NCBI RefSeq assembly: GCF_001411555.2
Contig: NC_049905.1
Coordinates: forward strand, 6,601,053-6,665,052
DNA: 64,000 bases
Source of the DNA: Juglans regia
Taxonomy: Eukaryota; Streptophyta; Magnoliopsida; Fagales; Juglandaceae
Direction: 5' to 3'
Made by a program: the position numbers and the translations under genes. The notes below the pieces were generated by a model. It had not been told where the DNA came from and searched no databases. It saw only the letters and a program-made list of their open reading frames with translations. Below, one piece after another: positions 1-10,502 of the stretch. Every line of letters starts with the position of its first letter. Position 1 is the first letter of the stretch.

Positions 1-2229
1 CGGGAGCTCGCGCAATGTGCACGAATTTTCTCAATTATCTAACAAAAAATAATATAAGGATGTCAGCAGTCGTGTCGCAATCAGGGTTGACAATTCGTGT
101 TTTTGAAGAGTGTTATATCAATTCATAACATTTGACTATATGCGTCAATATGATTTTAACTCGTTAAGCTAAACAATCAAATTTTAATCCTACTAATTTA
201 GATAATGGGTCGGATCGTGTTATCTATTTTAATCCGTTTAATAATTAATTAAAAATAGTTTAATACAACACGATTTATTTAAACTCATTTTATGTAAATA
301 GGTTGAATTAACACGTATTACCCATTTGATTTAATTAACATAATTTCATATAAAAATTAAAATTTATATTTATTAATAATTATAATATCTTAAAAAAAAG
401 ACTATCTATTAAAAAAAATCAATATTTTTCAAATTTTAACATATAATAAAACCAATATTACAATCTCAACAATAGTAAAATTATGATTTTAAAATAAAAT
501 CTAAATAGATCAAAACGAGTTAATTTCGTATTAAATGGGTTGATCGATCCGTTTATAAATTATATTAACATGTCAATCTTTTTTTATCCGAACTCATTAT
601 ATAACATCAAACTCAAATCTATTAATTAGTTCATGTCGTACTGAATTCACAAATTGTATTACATATTACCACCCTTAATTATAACTGTAATATTTGAGAT
701 GACTATGAGTTAGTGTAGTCAAATTTGGTAAGAACCCATAATAACGCACATGGTCTAATAAGAATATATTGCAAAAAAAAAAAAAAAAAAGAATGATATT
801 CCCGTAATTTTATTTATATGTCTTTGCTTACTCATGTGCCCGGAGGAATACCTTCATTGCATTATAGAATCTTTGGCCATCGTAAAATACCAAAAGCCAA
901 GAATTGTAATTACCTCTCCTATATGGATTAAAAATTAAAGGCAAATTAAAATCTAACCCAACCCCCACTGGAAAGTATTTCAAAGATCAAACTACAAAAT
1001 AAATATGAACTCAAGTCATTTTTAAACCTTTGAATATTGTTTTCACTGGGTTTTTTAATGCGGCAGATCATGATGCCTTTGGCTCCAATTAAGCATATTC
1101 CTGCCTCCTCAATGATGGATAACTTAATAGTCAATACCTTAGTCTTAAGAAGGTATACCTGATCATGGCTTTGTGACTTTGTCCCCTTGCCAATTAGGAA
1201 CACATTGCCGTTACAAACTCATGCCCATGAGTGGCATCCTGAATACGAATAGTCTCAAAGCTCCCTTTGCAGTACTACTCCCTATTCTTGATGAACCCAA
1301 CATGTCCCGTATCGTTTCTTCCAACGGCCTGTCACCATGACTAGCTAGCTAGCTACATTCCCAACATCGATATATCGAACTTGATGAAGTAGTAGTCTGT
1401 GATCTTGTTGCTCTCTAGCTAGCTAGGTCTGGCTTGATTGTCATTTCATTGACCTAAATAAGAGGATTTGGATAGTGACGAATGGTTCGTCTATATGTAT
1501 ACATATATTATAGGTGTCTAAATATAAATGGAATAATATCTTTATTATAAGAAAATTGTTTATTTATAATTAATTATTTTTAATTAAATAATTATTTTTA
1601 GTTAAAATGAATATTTTCGTTATAAATAATCATTTTTATTAAAAAAAAAAAGTCACAAATATCTTTTTTTTCTTATAATTTTTGCCACATATATCGATGA
1701 TCAGTCTAGAGTTTTTAGACCTTAAAAGCTTTAATTGCCTCTTCATCCGTGATTGAGTGGAGGCAAAAGAAGTCGACCCGGCCATGGTGTCATTAAAGAG
1801 TCGGAAGTTCTCGTTTGTGTGGGGGGATTTGATATAACATACATGCATGTAATCTGCATATATGCAGGATATGCTTTATCAGTCCCGTTCTTCCATGCTA
1901 GCTTCCATGATCTAAGTTTTGTTTAATTTTGAACATGATCACCCATTTATTAGGCACCACGTACATTATAATTATGGCGAAAGGTCTCCAGGTTTGGTTC
2001 GTCATTAAAGCATGCATGCACCATGCATATCCACTTGATCTCATTGCATCATTAATTAAACCAGTAGTACTCAGGTTTAGAATTAGCTGTCAAACGAAAG
2101 CTGGTAAGTGCATGATTAATGATTCAATTGGAGTAGTATGGATAATAATAACATTATCATGATATGACTGAGTGGGTACGTATTTAATAATGGAATGATA
2201 AAAATTAAAGTTCAAAATTTGTTAAGGAT
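1..2229. other. Intergenic, AT-rich, no gene seen
   Basis: No coding region with recognisable protein similarity or a plausible exon structure is visible. Short open frames at 946-1203, 1639-1848 and 1929-2162 have low-complexity or unrecognised translations. From about 75 to 675 the sequence resembles a decayed MITE: both ends read inward as AGGGT(T/G)G followed by AT-rich sequence, but I found no matching target duplication. There are poly-A and TAGC runs near 773, 1340 and 1414. Confidence 0.5.
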
Positions 2230-2606
2230 TTTGGCTCATTTGGATAGACGAGGAGATGAAGTGAGTTTGAAATAGAGAGGAGAATGAGTGAGGAATTGAA
2301 ATTAAGAATATATATATATATATATGTTTATATATGTTTGAGTGGGATTAGGTGAAATAAAAGGTGGTGCAATTTAAATTCGGAAGTAATTCCAGAAAAT
2401 TGAGATGAGAATTTTGTGTTTTGTTTTGAAGTTTAAAATATTAAGTTTTAATATTATTATTGTTTTGAGATTTGAAAAAGGTGTATTGAGATTTGAAAAA
2501 GTTGAATTGTTTATTATATTTTGTATGAGAATTTAAAAAAAGTGTAATGATGAGATGAAATGAGATGAGAATTTTGTGTCTTGATTTTGGCCCCAAACCT
2601 GCCCTA
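2230..2606. mobile_element. Tourist-like MITE, GATGAGATGAGA family, copy 1
   Basis: The right part contains the family core: TTGAATTGTTTATTATATTTTGTATG, in short a TTGTTTATTATATTT block followed by GTAATGATGAGATGA. It ends in a CCCCAAACCTGCCC terminus. The same blocks recur at 5431-5640, 12119-12339, 15538-15728 and 61379-61592. GGTTTGG-type ends suggest the PIF/Harbinger (Tourist) group. An AT microsatellite near 2310 and unclear left homology make the left boundary uncertain. No coding capacity. Confidence 0.5.
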
Positions 2607-2689
2607 GTACAGAACTTCCAGATGTTGCAGGAACCAGCTTGTGGGATGTGGACATTACCCTTTGCTGCAAAATTTATAATTAAGCTACG

Positions 2690-3370
2690 TACGTACGTAC
2701 AAGAGGTGTGAGTTTTGAGAGATTGTGGATCATAATTGCACCTCTATATCTCTCATTACTCATTATCTCTACAGTATCAAACATGTCACACTTATTTTTA
2801 TATATTTTTATATTTTTTATTTTTTATTCTTCTTAAATTAATTAAATTCTTTTACTTATTATTCATACACTACATATTTAATAAGAGAAATAAATAAATA
2901 TTGTTATAGTATAATTTTTTAATATTATTTTTATTTTAAAATTTAAAAAAATTGAATTATTTTTTATATTTTATTTAAAAATTTGAGAAAGTACTTATAA
3001 TAATTAAGTAATTATTAGATGAAAAAGTCCAAAATTTGAAATTGAAAAAGTGTTCATGTTTGTAGTCATGTTTAGATATTGAGATGAGATGTAATGAGAT
3101 GTAAGTATCTTGTTATCCGAATTAGGCCTTAATTGTTTCCACTTTGTGCTTAATTCATGTGTTTCCTCCCAACAATAAAACTTTGCTAAGAGATGATGGC
3201 ATATGAGCCTAATAAAGAAAAATACATGCATTTTCCCATGTTGGTTTAGGAATTACTTAAATTGATTTGAGAGGTACTCCATCGCTTCTATGTTCTGATC
3301 GAAATTGTTTGATGGAATGGCAAAATTCATGTTTTGAAACGAACAATTTGAATTTGATAAAAACTTTTGT
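2690..3370. repeat. Dispersed repeat, copy 1 (partner 15738-16680)
   Basis: The block starting CAAGAGGTGTGAGTTTTGAG near 2700 is matched in the same order and orientation near 15743. Shared parts are a TCACACTTATTTTTAT block, a TTATTCATACA block, an AT-rich block with TTTTTAATATTATTTTTATTT, and a final block with AAACGAACAATTTGAATTTG (3337 and 16650). The colinear matches are separated by small indels and substitutions. No gene is seen inside. It could be one unclassified element or an old segmental duplication. Confidence 0.65.
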
Positions 3371-3479
3371 TTATATAAAAATGAGTGTGTTGACATATTA
3401 TTGTAAAATTTTTTGTAAAATTGTGTTGTAATAAGTGCTGAAGTGTATCAAAGTGAAAATGGGGTCAAGTGAGCTCAAC

Positions 3480-3780
3480 ACGGCTTGAGCAGAATACATA
3501 CAGGAAGTTAACTCGACCTACGCTCGAGCAGGACTCAAACAGAGAGAGGGTTCGCTCGACAAGCACTTAACACACTGCTCGAGTGAAACTCAAATAGAGA
3601 GTTTGCTTGACGGGCGCTCAACATAGCACTCGAGCAGATGGCAAACAGAGAGTTCGCTCAACAGATACTTGACACATGGCTCGAACAGAACTCATCAAAG
3701 TTCGCTTGACATGCGCTCGACATAACGCTCGAGCGAAGGTCATCCAAAGAGTTCGCTCAACACTTCGCTTGAGCTAATAT
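3480..3780. repeat. Degenerate tandem repeat with CTCGAGC motifs in the LTR
   Basis: About five imperfect units of roughly 50-65 bases each combine a GAGTTCGCTCGAC-like half with a GCGCTCGAC...GCTCGAG half. The repeated CTCGAGCG/CGCTCGAC motifs are GC-rich against an AT-rich background. They lie within the putative LTR of the decayed copia element. Confidence 0.6.
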
Positions 3781-3803
3781 TCAGAAACCTAATTTTTTAT
3801 AGG

Positions 3804-4268
3804 GTTTGAGTCATAGTTTTGAAAATCGTTTCGTACCGGCCATTGGGCCAGTACAAGTACTACCTGTATTTCGTACCGGTCGAAATACCGGTCCGTACCG
3901 GCCATTGGGCCGGTACAAGTACTACCTGTATTTCGTACCTGCCGAAATACAGGCCGTACCGGCCGTTTCGGCCTGTACCGGCCGATATTTCGGCCTTCAA
4001 TTTTTTTTTTTTAATTTTTTCAAACTACAAGCTCATTTTTTTTACCCCCAATTCAGATTAGACTATTTATAATTTATATATATATGTATTTATATATAAT
4101 TTATTTATATATAGACTATTATTTTAGAATATAATTTTGAAATATAATTTATTTATATATCGACTATCTCGAAATGTTATCCCGAAACGGTACCGATACC
4201 GAAATATTTCGTTCCAGTGCCTTGACCAGTACAGCGTCCGGTACGGTATTCAAAACATTGGTTTGAGT
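3804..4268. mobile_element. hAT-like MITE, copy 1, with target duplication
   Basis: The element spans 3812-4260 and is flanked by GTTTGAGT at 3804-3811 and 4261-4268. Including one ambiguous base, the duplication could be read as 9 bp. Ends are CATAGTTTTGAAAATCG on the left and, inverted, CAATGTTTTGAATACCG on the right. Eight-base duplications and a CAATG end fit hAT (terminal consensus YARNG). The inside has GC-rich modules of CCGGCC, GTACCGG and GAAATTTCGGCC type, including a 62-bp tandem unit starting at 3836 and 3898. A second copy, in opposite orientation, sits at 23638-24080. No transposase is encoded. Confidence 0.8.
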
Positions 4269-4909
4269 GCCTCACTTCTTGGGAGGTATAAATAGAACAT
4301 TTTGTTTAGTCATTTTTGCAGAGGTGAGAGAGCCAAAACAAAGCCTTATTCCAAGAGCATTTGAGAGAAACTCCCCTCCATATTCAAAGTTGAATATCTC
4401 TTAGAAAATATACCTCCATCATATCACACCCAAGATTAAACACAGTTGAGTCCACTAGTGTGGACGTGGTCATTGGTCTGAAGGTTTCTAGAACTGCTGT
4501 TGCTGCAGAGATTGAGAGGTTCTCATGGGACGCTATGGAAAGGTTGGAGTTTTGCGTGTAGAGATCAAGTGGGTCACTCGCGGTGTTGCAAGCCAAGTTT
4601 AGGAACTATAAAGGTTTTGTGAGTGTCTCTAAATTAGTTGTAACAAACTAAAGTTTTTATAGTAGATTTGAGGTGGTGTCTTACACCATGAGTAGTTTTA
4701 GATTTTGAAGACGTTTTTCAAATGAGTTTCTACTTCATGACCAAAATTACTGTGTTGATATTTGTGTGATTTGTTTCATTGATTAATTGTTTGTTTAACA
4801 ATATTTTTGAATAGATCATAAAAATCGTTTTACACCTATGCACCCCCTCTAGGTGTTGTGTTGGGGTAGAACCACAGTTTTTTCAATTAGTATCAGAGAT
4901 GGTTCATTT

Positions 4910-5410
4910 TGCTAGGATTTAGTTCCTGAGTATGATCCTGCTGTAGTGGTTAAAATGAATAGGTCTCAATCACTCACATCACCACCATATTTTGATGTTA
5001 GCAATTATGCGTATTGAAAAGTTCGGATGAGAGCTTTCTTGAAGTCTATAGATGAATGAGTGTGGGTTTCCATGATAAGAGAATCGAAACAACGAGTTAC
5101 AATCGTTAAAAGAGTTGAAATTCTAAAAAATGTGAAAAATTACTCTAAAGATGAAATCAACGAGTGTAATTGGAATAGTAAAGGTCTGAATGTGATTTTC
5201 ATGGCTGTGTCTCAGGAGTTTAAGCAAATCTCCATATATAAAATTTGCAAAGAGGTATGAGACATTATTGAAATTACTCATGAAGGTACTAAGGCTGTGA
5301 AGAATTCTAAATTTCAAATGTTGACTACCAACTTTGAAGAACTTAGAATGAGGGATGTTGAAAAATTACAAAATAGAGAGGAACCAAAATTGATTTGTCA
5401 TCAATATTTC
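4910..5410 (+). pseudogene. Copia gag remnant (UBN2-type), broken
   Basis: Reading across frames and stops gives pieces typical of copia gag polyproteins: PPYFDV.NYAY.KVRMRAFLKSID, then EINECNWNSKGLNVIFMAVS, then ITHEGTKAVKNSKFQMLT and NFEELRMRDVEKL. This is the UBN2/DUF4219-like capsid region. Several in-frame stops, for example directly after the first tryptophan position, show it is dead. No zinc knuckle follows. The only open part is 5060-5260. Confidence 0.7.
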
Positions 5411-5430
5411 ATGCCTCGTTTGTATTTGTA

Positions 5431-5640
5431 ACCCACCTCAACTCATCTCATCTTATCATTACAACTTTTTCAAATTCTCACACAAAATATAATAAACAAT
5501 TCAACTTTTTCAAATTTCAAAACAACGTTTTCAAATTTCCACACAAAATATAATAAATAATTTAACTTTTATTCTACTATTCACAAACCATCTCAATCCA
5601 TCTCAACTCATCTATGAATCTAAACCACTTCTCTTAATAT
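5431..5640. mobile_element. Tourist-like MITE, GATGAGATGAGA family, inverted copy
   Basis: The sequence begins CTCAACTCATCTCATCTTAT, the reverse complement of the family core. It continues with ACAAAATATAATAAACAATTC and a second, partly duplicated TTTTCAAATTTC block. It ends with a further CTCAACTCATCTATGAAT inverted end. It truncates the gag remnant on its left. Boundaries are approximate and no target duplication could be fixed. Confidence 0.6.
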
Positions 5641-6878
5641 TGTACTCACATGACATCACTTGTGCTTGGCATGCCATTCGTAGTGGACACGAGCGGTTCT
5701 TACGAAATAACACTGGCTTCATATTTGATAAAATATTACCACTTAAACTACTTATGTGGCGTAATTTAACTTAAAATTTAAATTCTATAAATTAAATTTT
5801 ATCATTTTAAATAATAAAATAGCGTACTCAATACGCGAGTTTAAGAATAGAATAACTGTTTCATATATGTACTCGTAGACCGATCAATTTAAAACGCATA
5901 AGTTGGTATTGATTAGTGATAAAACAAAAATTAAATTAAAAATATGAATGATAAAAGTGAGTGAGTGAGGGAGTTAGGTATTGACTTCGTCAGAAACTAG
6001 GATTTTATTTTATTTTTTAATTTGTTGTCGATATATTTCATTTTATTTGGAAAAAGGTATACACTTTATGTCTTATAATTATTATTTTTTTATAAAGGGG
6101 TGGGGTTCAATTCCAAGTTTTTCGAACCGACTACGGACTATATACCATCAGGTTCTTGGCATATAATTATTAATTATAGAGTTGATATTATCTACGAATA
6201 ATATTTAATATCAGAGTTATATATTATGCTTATCTTTTTTTAAATTAATTTTACTCATCATTTTTTTTATCATCATGCAGTTTTAAATTATTAAAGATTA
6301 TTTATTATGTTTTACATATGAGTCTATCATTTAATGACACATCAAAAAATGTTGAGAAGATAATCATAACAAAATATAATAAGTAGATTTTTCTTAAAAA
6401 TTATTTTAGAAAAAATATTTTATGAAAATTGAGATCTTCTGCTATTCCCAATTTATAAAAATCGTGACATGTTGACAGGTGACAAATGACTGTCACAAAA
6501 AAAAAACAGAATAATTGCATTATTGGAATCAAGTTATTTATTTGAAATTTAAGTTTAAAATAGAAGAAAGACGTATGAAGTAAGTTTTATATTATTTTCG
6601 ATTGACCGGTTAAATTTATCACGTAGCATCAATTTTTTTATTTTTTTTATACAAGAGGTGGGGTTTTCGAAGTCAAATTTTTTATTTAGAAAATTGAGTC
6701 ATATTATAGACTATCATTCTCTTGGCTTACTAATTTCTCTATCTTAAACCTAAAGACCAAATAAGATCTTGAAGTTTGAACAAAAATTTTAAAAACTTTA
6801 TATAATATATTATATATGTTACTGAAGTATTTTAGTAAGCATTGATACCAAAATTGTGAAACATGAGCCTACTACTCC
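5641..6878. other. Intergenic, no gene seen
   Basis: AT-rich sequence without recognisable coding or RNA genes. Two similar short blocks, GGGGTGGGGTTCAATTCC near 6099 and GAGGTGGGGTTTTCGAAG near 6655, may be remnants of one repeat type. The small open frame at 5981-6166 is not similar to anything I recognise. Confidence 0.5.
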
Positions 6879-6883
6879 AGCCA

Positions 6884-7165
6884 TGTAACGAAAGGAAAAA
6901 CAGAGTAGGGAACCCAGAAATTGAAGAGGAAAAGGAAAGGAATAATTTTCTGTTGTTGTATCTTTGCTGTACATCAACCCGTGTATATAAGTACATAAAA
7001 GAATATTCTAACAACCTATATAAAATGAAAATACAATGTTGCCCTTGTGTATAACTCAGCATAAAACAAAATAAAGAATAACAAACTAACTAACTGCATT
7101 ACTTGGCGCCTTCCCTTTGTTTAATAACAGAGATGATGGTGAGGATTGCATGGTATGCTCCAATA
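6884..7165 (-). repeat. 3' LTR of the copia element
   Basis: 282 bp, read on the minus strand from TATTGGAGCATACC to CGTTACA. It begins TA rather than the usual TG, and the other LTR has the same change. The last about 27 codons of the pol frame run into it and end at 7086. One base differs from the 5' LTR. Confidence 0.93.
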
Positions 7166-10100
7166 CCCCCCCGCAAGATGGAGAGTGCAGATTAAGAACT
7201 CCCATCTTGGATAAGTGATGATGAAGGACAGTGGAGGATAGAGCCTTAGTTAAAATATTAGCCAATTGATGGGTACTTGAAACGTGACAGGTTTGGATGC
7301 TACCCTCTTGAATCTTGTCACGTATCAAGTGACAATCGAGTTCGATATGTTTCGTCCGCTCGTGGAAAACAGGATTGGCAGCGATGTGGATGGCAGCTTT
7401 GTTGTCACAGTGTAAGAGGGCAGCTTGAGGATGAGATACCTGAAGGGCAGAGAGTATGTAACGCAGCCATGTGAGTTCCGAGCATGTTGTTGCCATGGGG
7501 CGATACTCAGCCTCGGCTGAAGAACGAGACACAATAGATTGCTTCTTTGATTTCCAGGAAATCAAAAAGGAACCAATGAATATGCAGTAACCTGTTACCG
7601 AGCGCCTGGTGTCGGGGCAGGAGGCCCAATCGGAGTCGCAATAGGCATTGAGGTGAAGAGAGGAGGAACTAGAGAGAAGTAATCCCTGTCCAGGAGCAGC
7701 CTTAAGATACTTCAAAATTTTCTGAGCTGCTAATAAGTGGAAATCAGTAGGATGAGCCATAAATTGACTCAATGTTTGTACACTATAACAAATGTCGGGT
7801 CGAGTGATTGTGAGATAGAGAAGACGACCAATTAATCTCCTATACACACTCGGGTCTGATAATGGTTGGCCTGAAGATTGACTGAACTTGAGGTTTTGTT
7901 CCATGGGGACTTTAGTTGGCTTGCTGCCCAAAGTTCCAGAATCGGTTAGAATGTCCAAAAGATATTTTCTTTGGCACAAATGAATGCCCTTGGAGGATCG
8001 AGCAATTTCAATTCCGAGGAAGTATCTCAATGAGCCGAGATCCTTTATTCTGAATTTGCTGTCAAGAAAAACCTTCAAGGCATTCACACAAGCAATATCG
8101 TTACTAGCCACAAGTATATCATCAACGTAGACAAGTAGAGCTATGAAAGAACCATCAACCTCTTTGGTGAAAAGGCTGTAATCAGCCTTAGATTGAGAGA
8201 AACCAGATTCAATTAAAGAGGTGGAAAACTTAGAATACCACTGCCTCGAAGCTTGTTTGAGGCCATACAAACTTTTGAGTAACTTACAAACTTGAGTGGG
8301 TTTTCCCTTGGTGTAACCAGGAGGTTTCTTCATGTAAATGTCCTCATTTAAGTCTCCATGTAAAAAGGCATTATTTACATCAAATTGATGTAAATGCCAG
8401 CCCTTAACTGAAGTAATGGCAAGGAGACATCTCACGGTTACCAATTTAGCAACAGGTGAGAATGTCTCATGAAAATCAACTCCTTCAAGCTGTGTGTAGC
8501 CCTTGGCTACTAAACGGGCCTTTAACCTCTCAACTGAGCCATCGGAGTGATATTTAATTTTATAAACGTATTTACAATCAATTGAGACTTTGCCGGGAGG
8601 AAAATCTGTAAGAATCCAAGTGTTATTGGCTTCTAAGGCAGCCAATTCAGTGTCCATGGCCTGACACCATCCCGGGTGACTAAGGGCTTGTCTATAGGTT
8701 TGTGGCTCAAAATGTGTAGAGATAGAAGTGGAAAAAGCTTGATAAGAGGGTGAAAAAGCATGATAAGATAAAGTATTTTCAAGAGGAAAAGACTTACCTG
8801 ATGGAGGTCCAAGCTTCGTGGTCAACAATTGATTGGAAGGAATGAGAGTAGCCTGTTGACAATGAAAATCCTGCAGAAATTTGGGTGCACTCCTATGTCG
8901 GGTTGATCTACGAGGAAGGGGTGGGAGTGAAGGAAGGGGAGGAGGAGATGAAAGGGAGATAGAGGGAGAAGTTGGTAGGATAGATGGAGAAGAAACTGGT
9001 GGGGAACTATCAGAATGTTGTGTGTCAGAAATGAAAAACTGATCAGCATTGGTGGGATGGGGGGTTGGAGTGTTTGAAGTGAGGTTTTGGGAAAGAAAAT
9101 TGAAAGGAGTAGGTGTGGTGAGAGGGATGGTGGATGGAGGAGAGGTGTCATGCTCGGAAGACATGGTAGTGAATGGAAAAACTCCTTCATGAAACACAAC
9201 ATCCCGAGAATAGAAAAACTGGTTGGTTTGTATGTCTAACAGCTTGTATCCTTTCACTCCAAATGGATAACCGAGGAACACACATCTCCTACCTCTTGGA
9301 TCAAATTTCTTTCGGCCATGAGATAAAGTGCAAGCAAAACTAAGGCAACCAAAGACTCTCATGTGATGATAAGTGGGGGGTTTGTTGAAAATGGTTTCAA
9401 AGGGGGTTTTATTGTGAAGTAATGGTGTGGGGGTCCTGTTTATGATGTATACTGCAGTTAGGATACAATCATTCCAGTATTTGATAGGAACATTAGATTG
9501 AAATTTTAGTGCACGAGCTACATTCATGATATGTTGATGTTTACGCTCAACTATCCCATTTTGTTGGGGTGTTTCAACACAACTTGTGTGGTGAATAATG
9601 CCCTTGGATTTGAAGAAATCTGTCATAGAGAATTCCTTGCCATTATCACTTCGAAGCACTTTGATTCTTTTGTCAAATTGTGTTTCAATTAAGGAGAAAA
9701 AACTCTCAATACATTGTCTTACTTCAGACTTTGTTTTGAGCATGTAGACCCATGTGGTTCTTGAGAAATCATCAACAAGAGTTAGGAAAAAACGAGAACC
9801 ATCAATTGCAACAGTGGGGTGAGGGCCCCATATGTCACAGTGAACAATATCAAAAGCATGAAGAGATTTAGTGTTGGAAGTTGGAAAGGGAAGACGATGT
9901 TGCTTGGCCAAAGGGCAAACACAACAAGGTGATTGATTAATAATATTCATGGTCTGCCGTACAAGGGGATCAGTGATTAAAAGGAGTCTAGAAAATGAAA
10001 TGTGACCAAGCCTATAATGCCACAAATCAGGATTGGAATCCGTGCAAGTAACAGAAGCACTAAGAGGCTGGTCTTGATGAGAAAAAGCTGGAAAAATATC

Positions 10101-10502
10101 AACCAAAGCTGAGGGTGACACATCAAATCGCAGCAGATGATATAAGCCTCCTCTCACTTCACCCATCCCAATCGTTGTCCATGAAGCTAAGTCCTGTATG
10201 AAACATGAATGAGAAAAGAAAAGAAGACAGCAAGCCGAGTTAAGAGCAAGCTTTTTGGTAGAAATTAAATTGAATTGAAAGGAGGGAACACAAAGCACAT
10301 TTTGAAGGACTAGAGTTGGTGAGAGACGCACAACACCAGTGTGAGTAGCAGGGACAGCTGCACCATTAGGTAATTTAACCAAAGAAGAAATATTGGCAGT
10401 GATGGATGTATAAAGAGAGGGGCAACAGATCATGTGATCTGTTGCTCCAGTATCAATAATCCAAGGGGTAGTTTGTGATGAAACAGGTGTGTGTGTGTGT
10501 GT
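7086..10502 (-). CDS. copia pol: protease, integrase, reverse transcriptase, RNase H
   Basis: The frame is open for over 1100 codons up to the stop at 7086; it extends upstream to 10808, overlapping gag. In order it shows an aspartic protease motif WIIDTGATDHM (near 10457); the integrase zinc finger HYRLGH...CCVCPLAKQH; the integrase catalytic core with HCDIWGP, RSDNGKEF and ETPQQNGIVERKH; reverse transcriptase with YVDDILVAS (near 8125); and RNase H with YCDSDWASCPDTRRSVTGY and SSAEAEYRPMA. Catalytic residues look present. Most copia elements make gag and pol as one protein; here pol is in a different frame from gag and the change falls at the CA repeat at 10487-10502. The true boundary depends on how that is bridged, so the start given is the repeat. 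Confidence 0.92.
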   Translation of the reverse strand, partial: THTHTPVSSQTTPWIIDTGATDHMICCPSLYTSITANISSLVKLPNGAAVPATHTGVVRLSPTLVLQNVLCVPSFQFNLISTKKLALNSACCLLFFSHSCFIQDLASWTTIGMGEVRGGLYHLLRFDVSPSALVDIFPAFSHQDQPLSASVTCTDSNPDLWHYRLGHISFSRLLLITDPLVRQTMNIINQSPCCVCPLAKQHRLPFPTSNTKSLHAFDIVHCDIWGPHPTVAIDGSRFFLTLVDDFSRTTWVYMLKTKSEVRQCIESFFSLIETQFDKRIKVLRSDNGKEFSMTDFFKSKGIIHHTSCVETPQQNGIVERKHQHIMNVARALKFQSNVPIKYWNDCILTAVYIINRTPTPLLHNKTPFETIFNKPPTYHHMRVFGCLSFACTLSHGRKKFDPRGRRCVFLGYPFGVKGYKLLDIQTNQFFYSRDVVFHEGVFPFTTMSSEHDTSPPSTIPLTTPTPFNFLSQNLTSNTPTPHPTNADQFFISDTQHSDSSPPVSSPSILPTSPSISLSSPPPLPSLPPLPRRSTRHRSAPKFLQDFHCQQATLIPSNQLLTTKLGPPSGKSFPLENTLSYHAFSPSYQAFSTSISTHFEPQTYRQALSHPGWCQAMDTELAALEANNTWILTDFPPGKVSIDCKYVYKIKYHSDGSVERLKARLVAKGYTQLEGVDFHETFSPVAKLVTVRCLLAITSVKGWHLHQFDVNNAFLHGDLNEDIYMKKPPGYTKGKPTQVCKLLKSLYGLKQASRQWYSKFSTSLIESGFSQSKADYSLFTKEVDGSFIALLVYVDDILVASNDIACVNALKVFLDSKFRIKDLGSLRYFLGIEIARSSKGIHLCQRKYLLDILTDSGTLGSKPTKVPMEQNLKFSQSSGQPLSDPSVYRRLIGRLLYLTITRPDICYSVQTLSQFMAHPTDFHLLAAQKILKYLKAAPGQGLLLSSSSSLHLNAYCDSDWASCPDTRRSVTGYCIFIGSFLISWKSKKQSIVSRSSAEAEYRPMATTCSELTWLRYILSALQVSHPQAALLHCDNKAAIHIAANPVFHERTKHIELDCHLIRDKIQEGSIQTCHVSSTHQLANILTKALSSTVLHHHLSKMGVLNLHSPSCGGVLEHTMQSSPSSLLLNKGKAPSNAVS
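7166..7180 (-). other. Polypurine tract of the copia element
   Basis: On the minus strand the sequence next to the 3' LTR reads CATCTTGCGGGGGGG and then enters the LTR. This is the expected place and purine richness for the plus-strand priming site. It overlaps the end of the pol frame. Confidence 0.8.

Larger units (their letters stand above)
3371..5430 (+). mobile_element. Decayed copia-type element: LTR plus gag remnant
   Basis: About 3380-4885 looks like one LTR, interrupted by a hAT-like MITE at 3812-4260. It ends in a GCACCCCCTCTAGGTG stretch of the kind seen at the end of many copia LTRs. This is followed at 4888-4899 by TAGTATCAGAGA, a degenerate primer-binding site for initiator tRNA-Met (usual form TGGTATCAGAGC). 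A gag remnant follows directly. No second LTR, protease, integrase or reverse transcriptase is visible; the element stops where a MITE begins near 5431. The LTR start is uncertain. Confidence 0.6.

Noticed and set aside
3806..4072. Two overlapping open frames with RYK/YRP-rich peptides
   Set aside because: They translate the GC-rich tandem modules of the hAT-like MITE; the similar frames at 23830-24066 and 23837-24211 have the same cause.
8822..9202. Minus-strand 126-codon frame rich in Leu/Pro
   Set aside because: Alternate frame of the Ser/Pro-rich spacer between integrase and reverse transcriptase of the copia pol.
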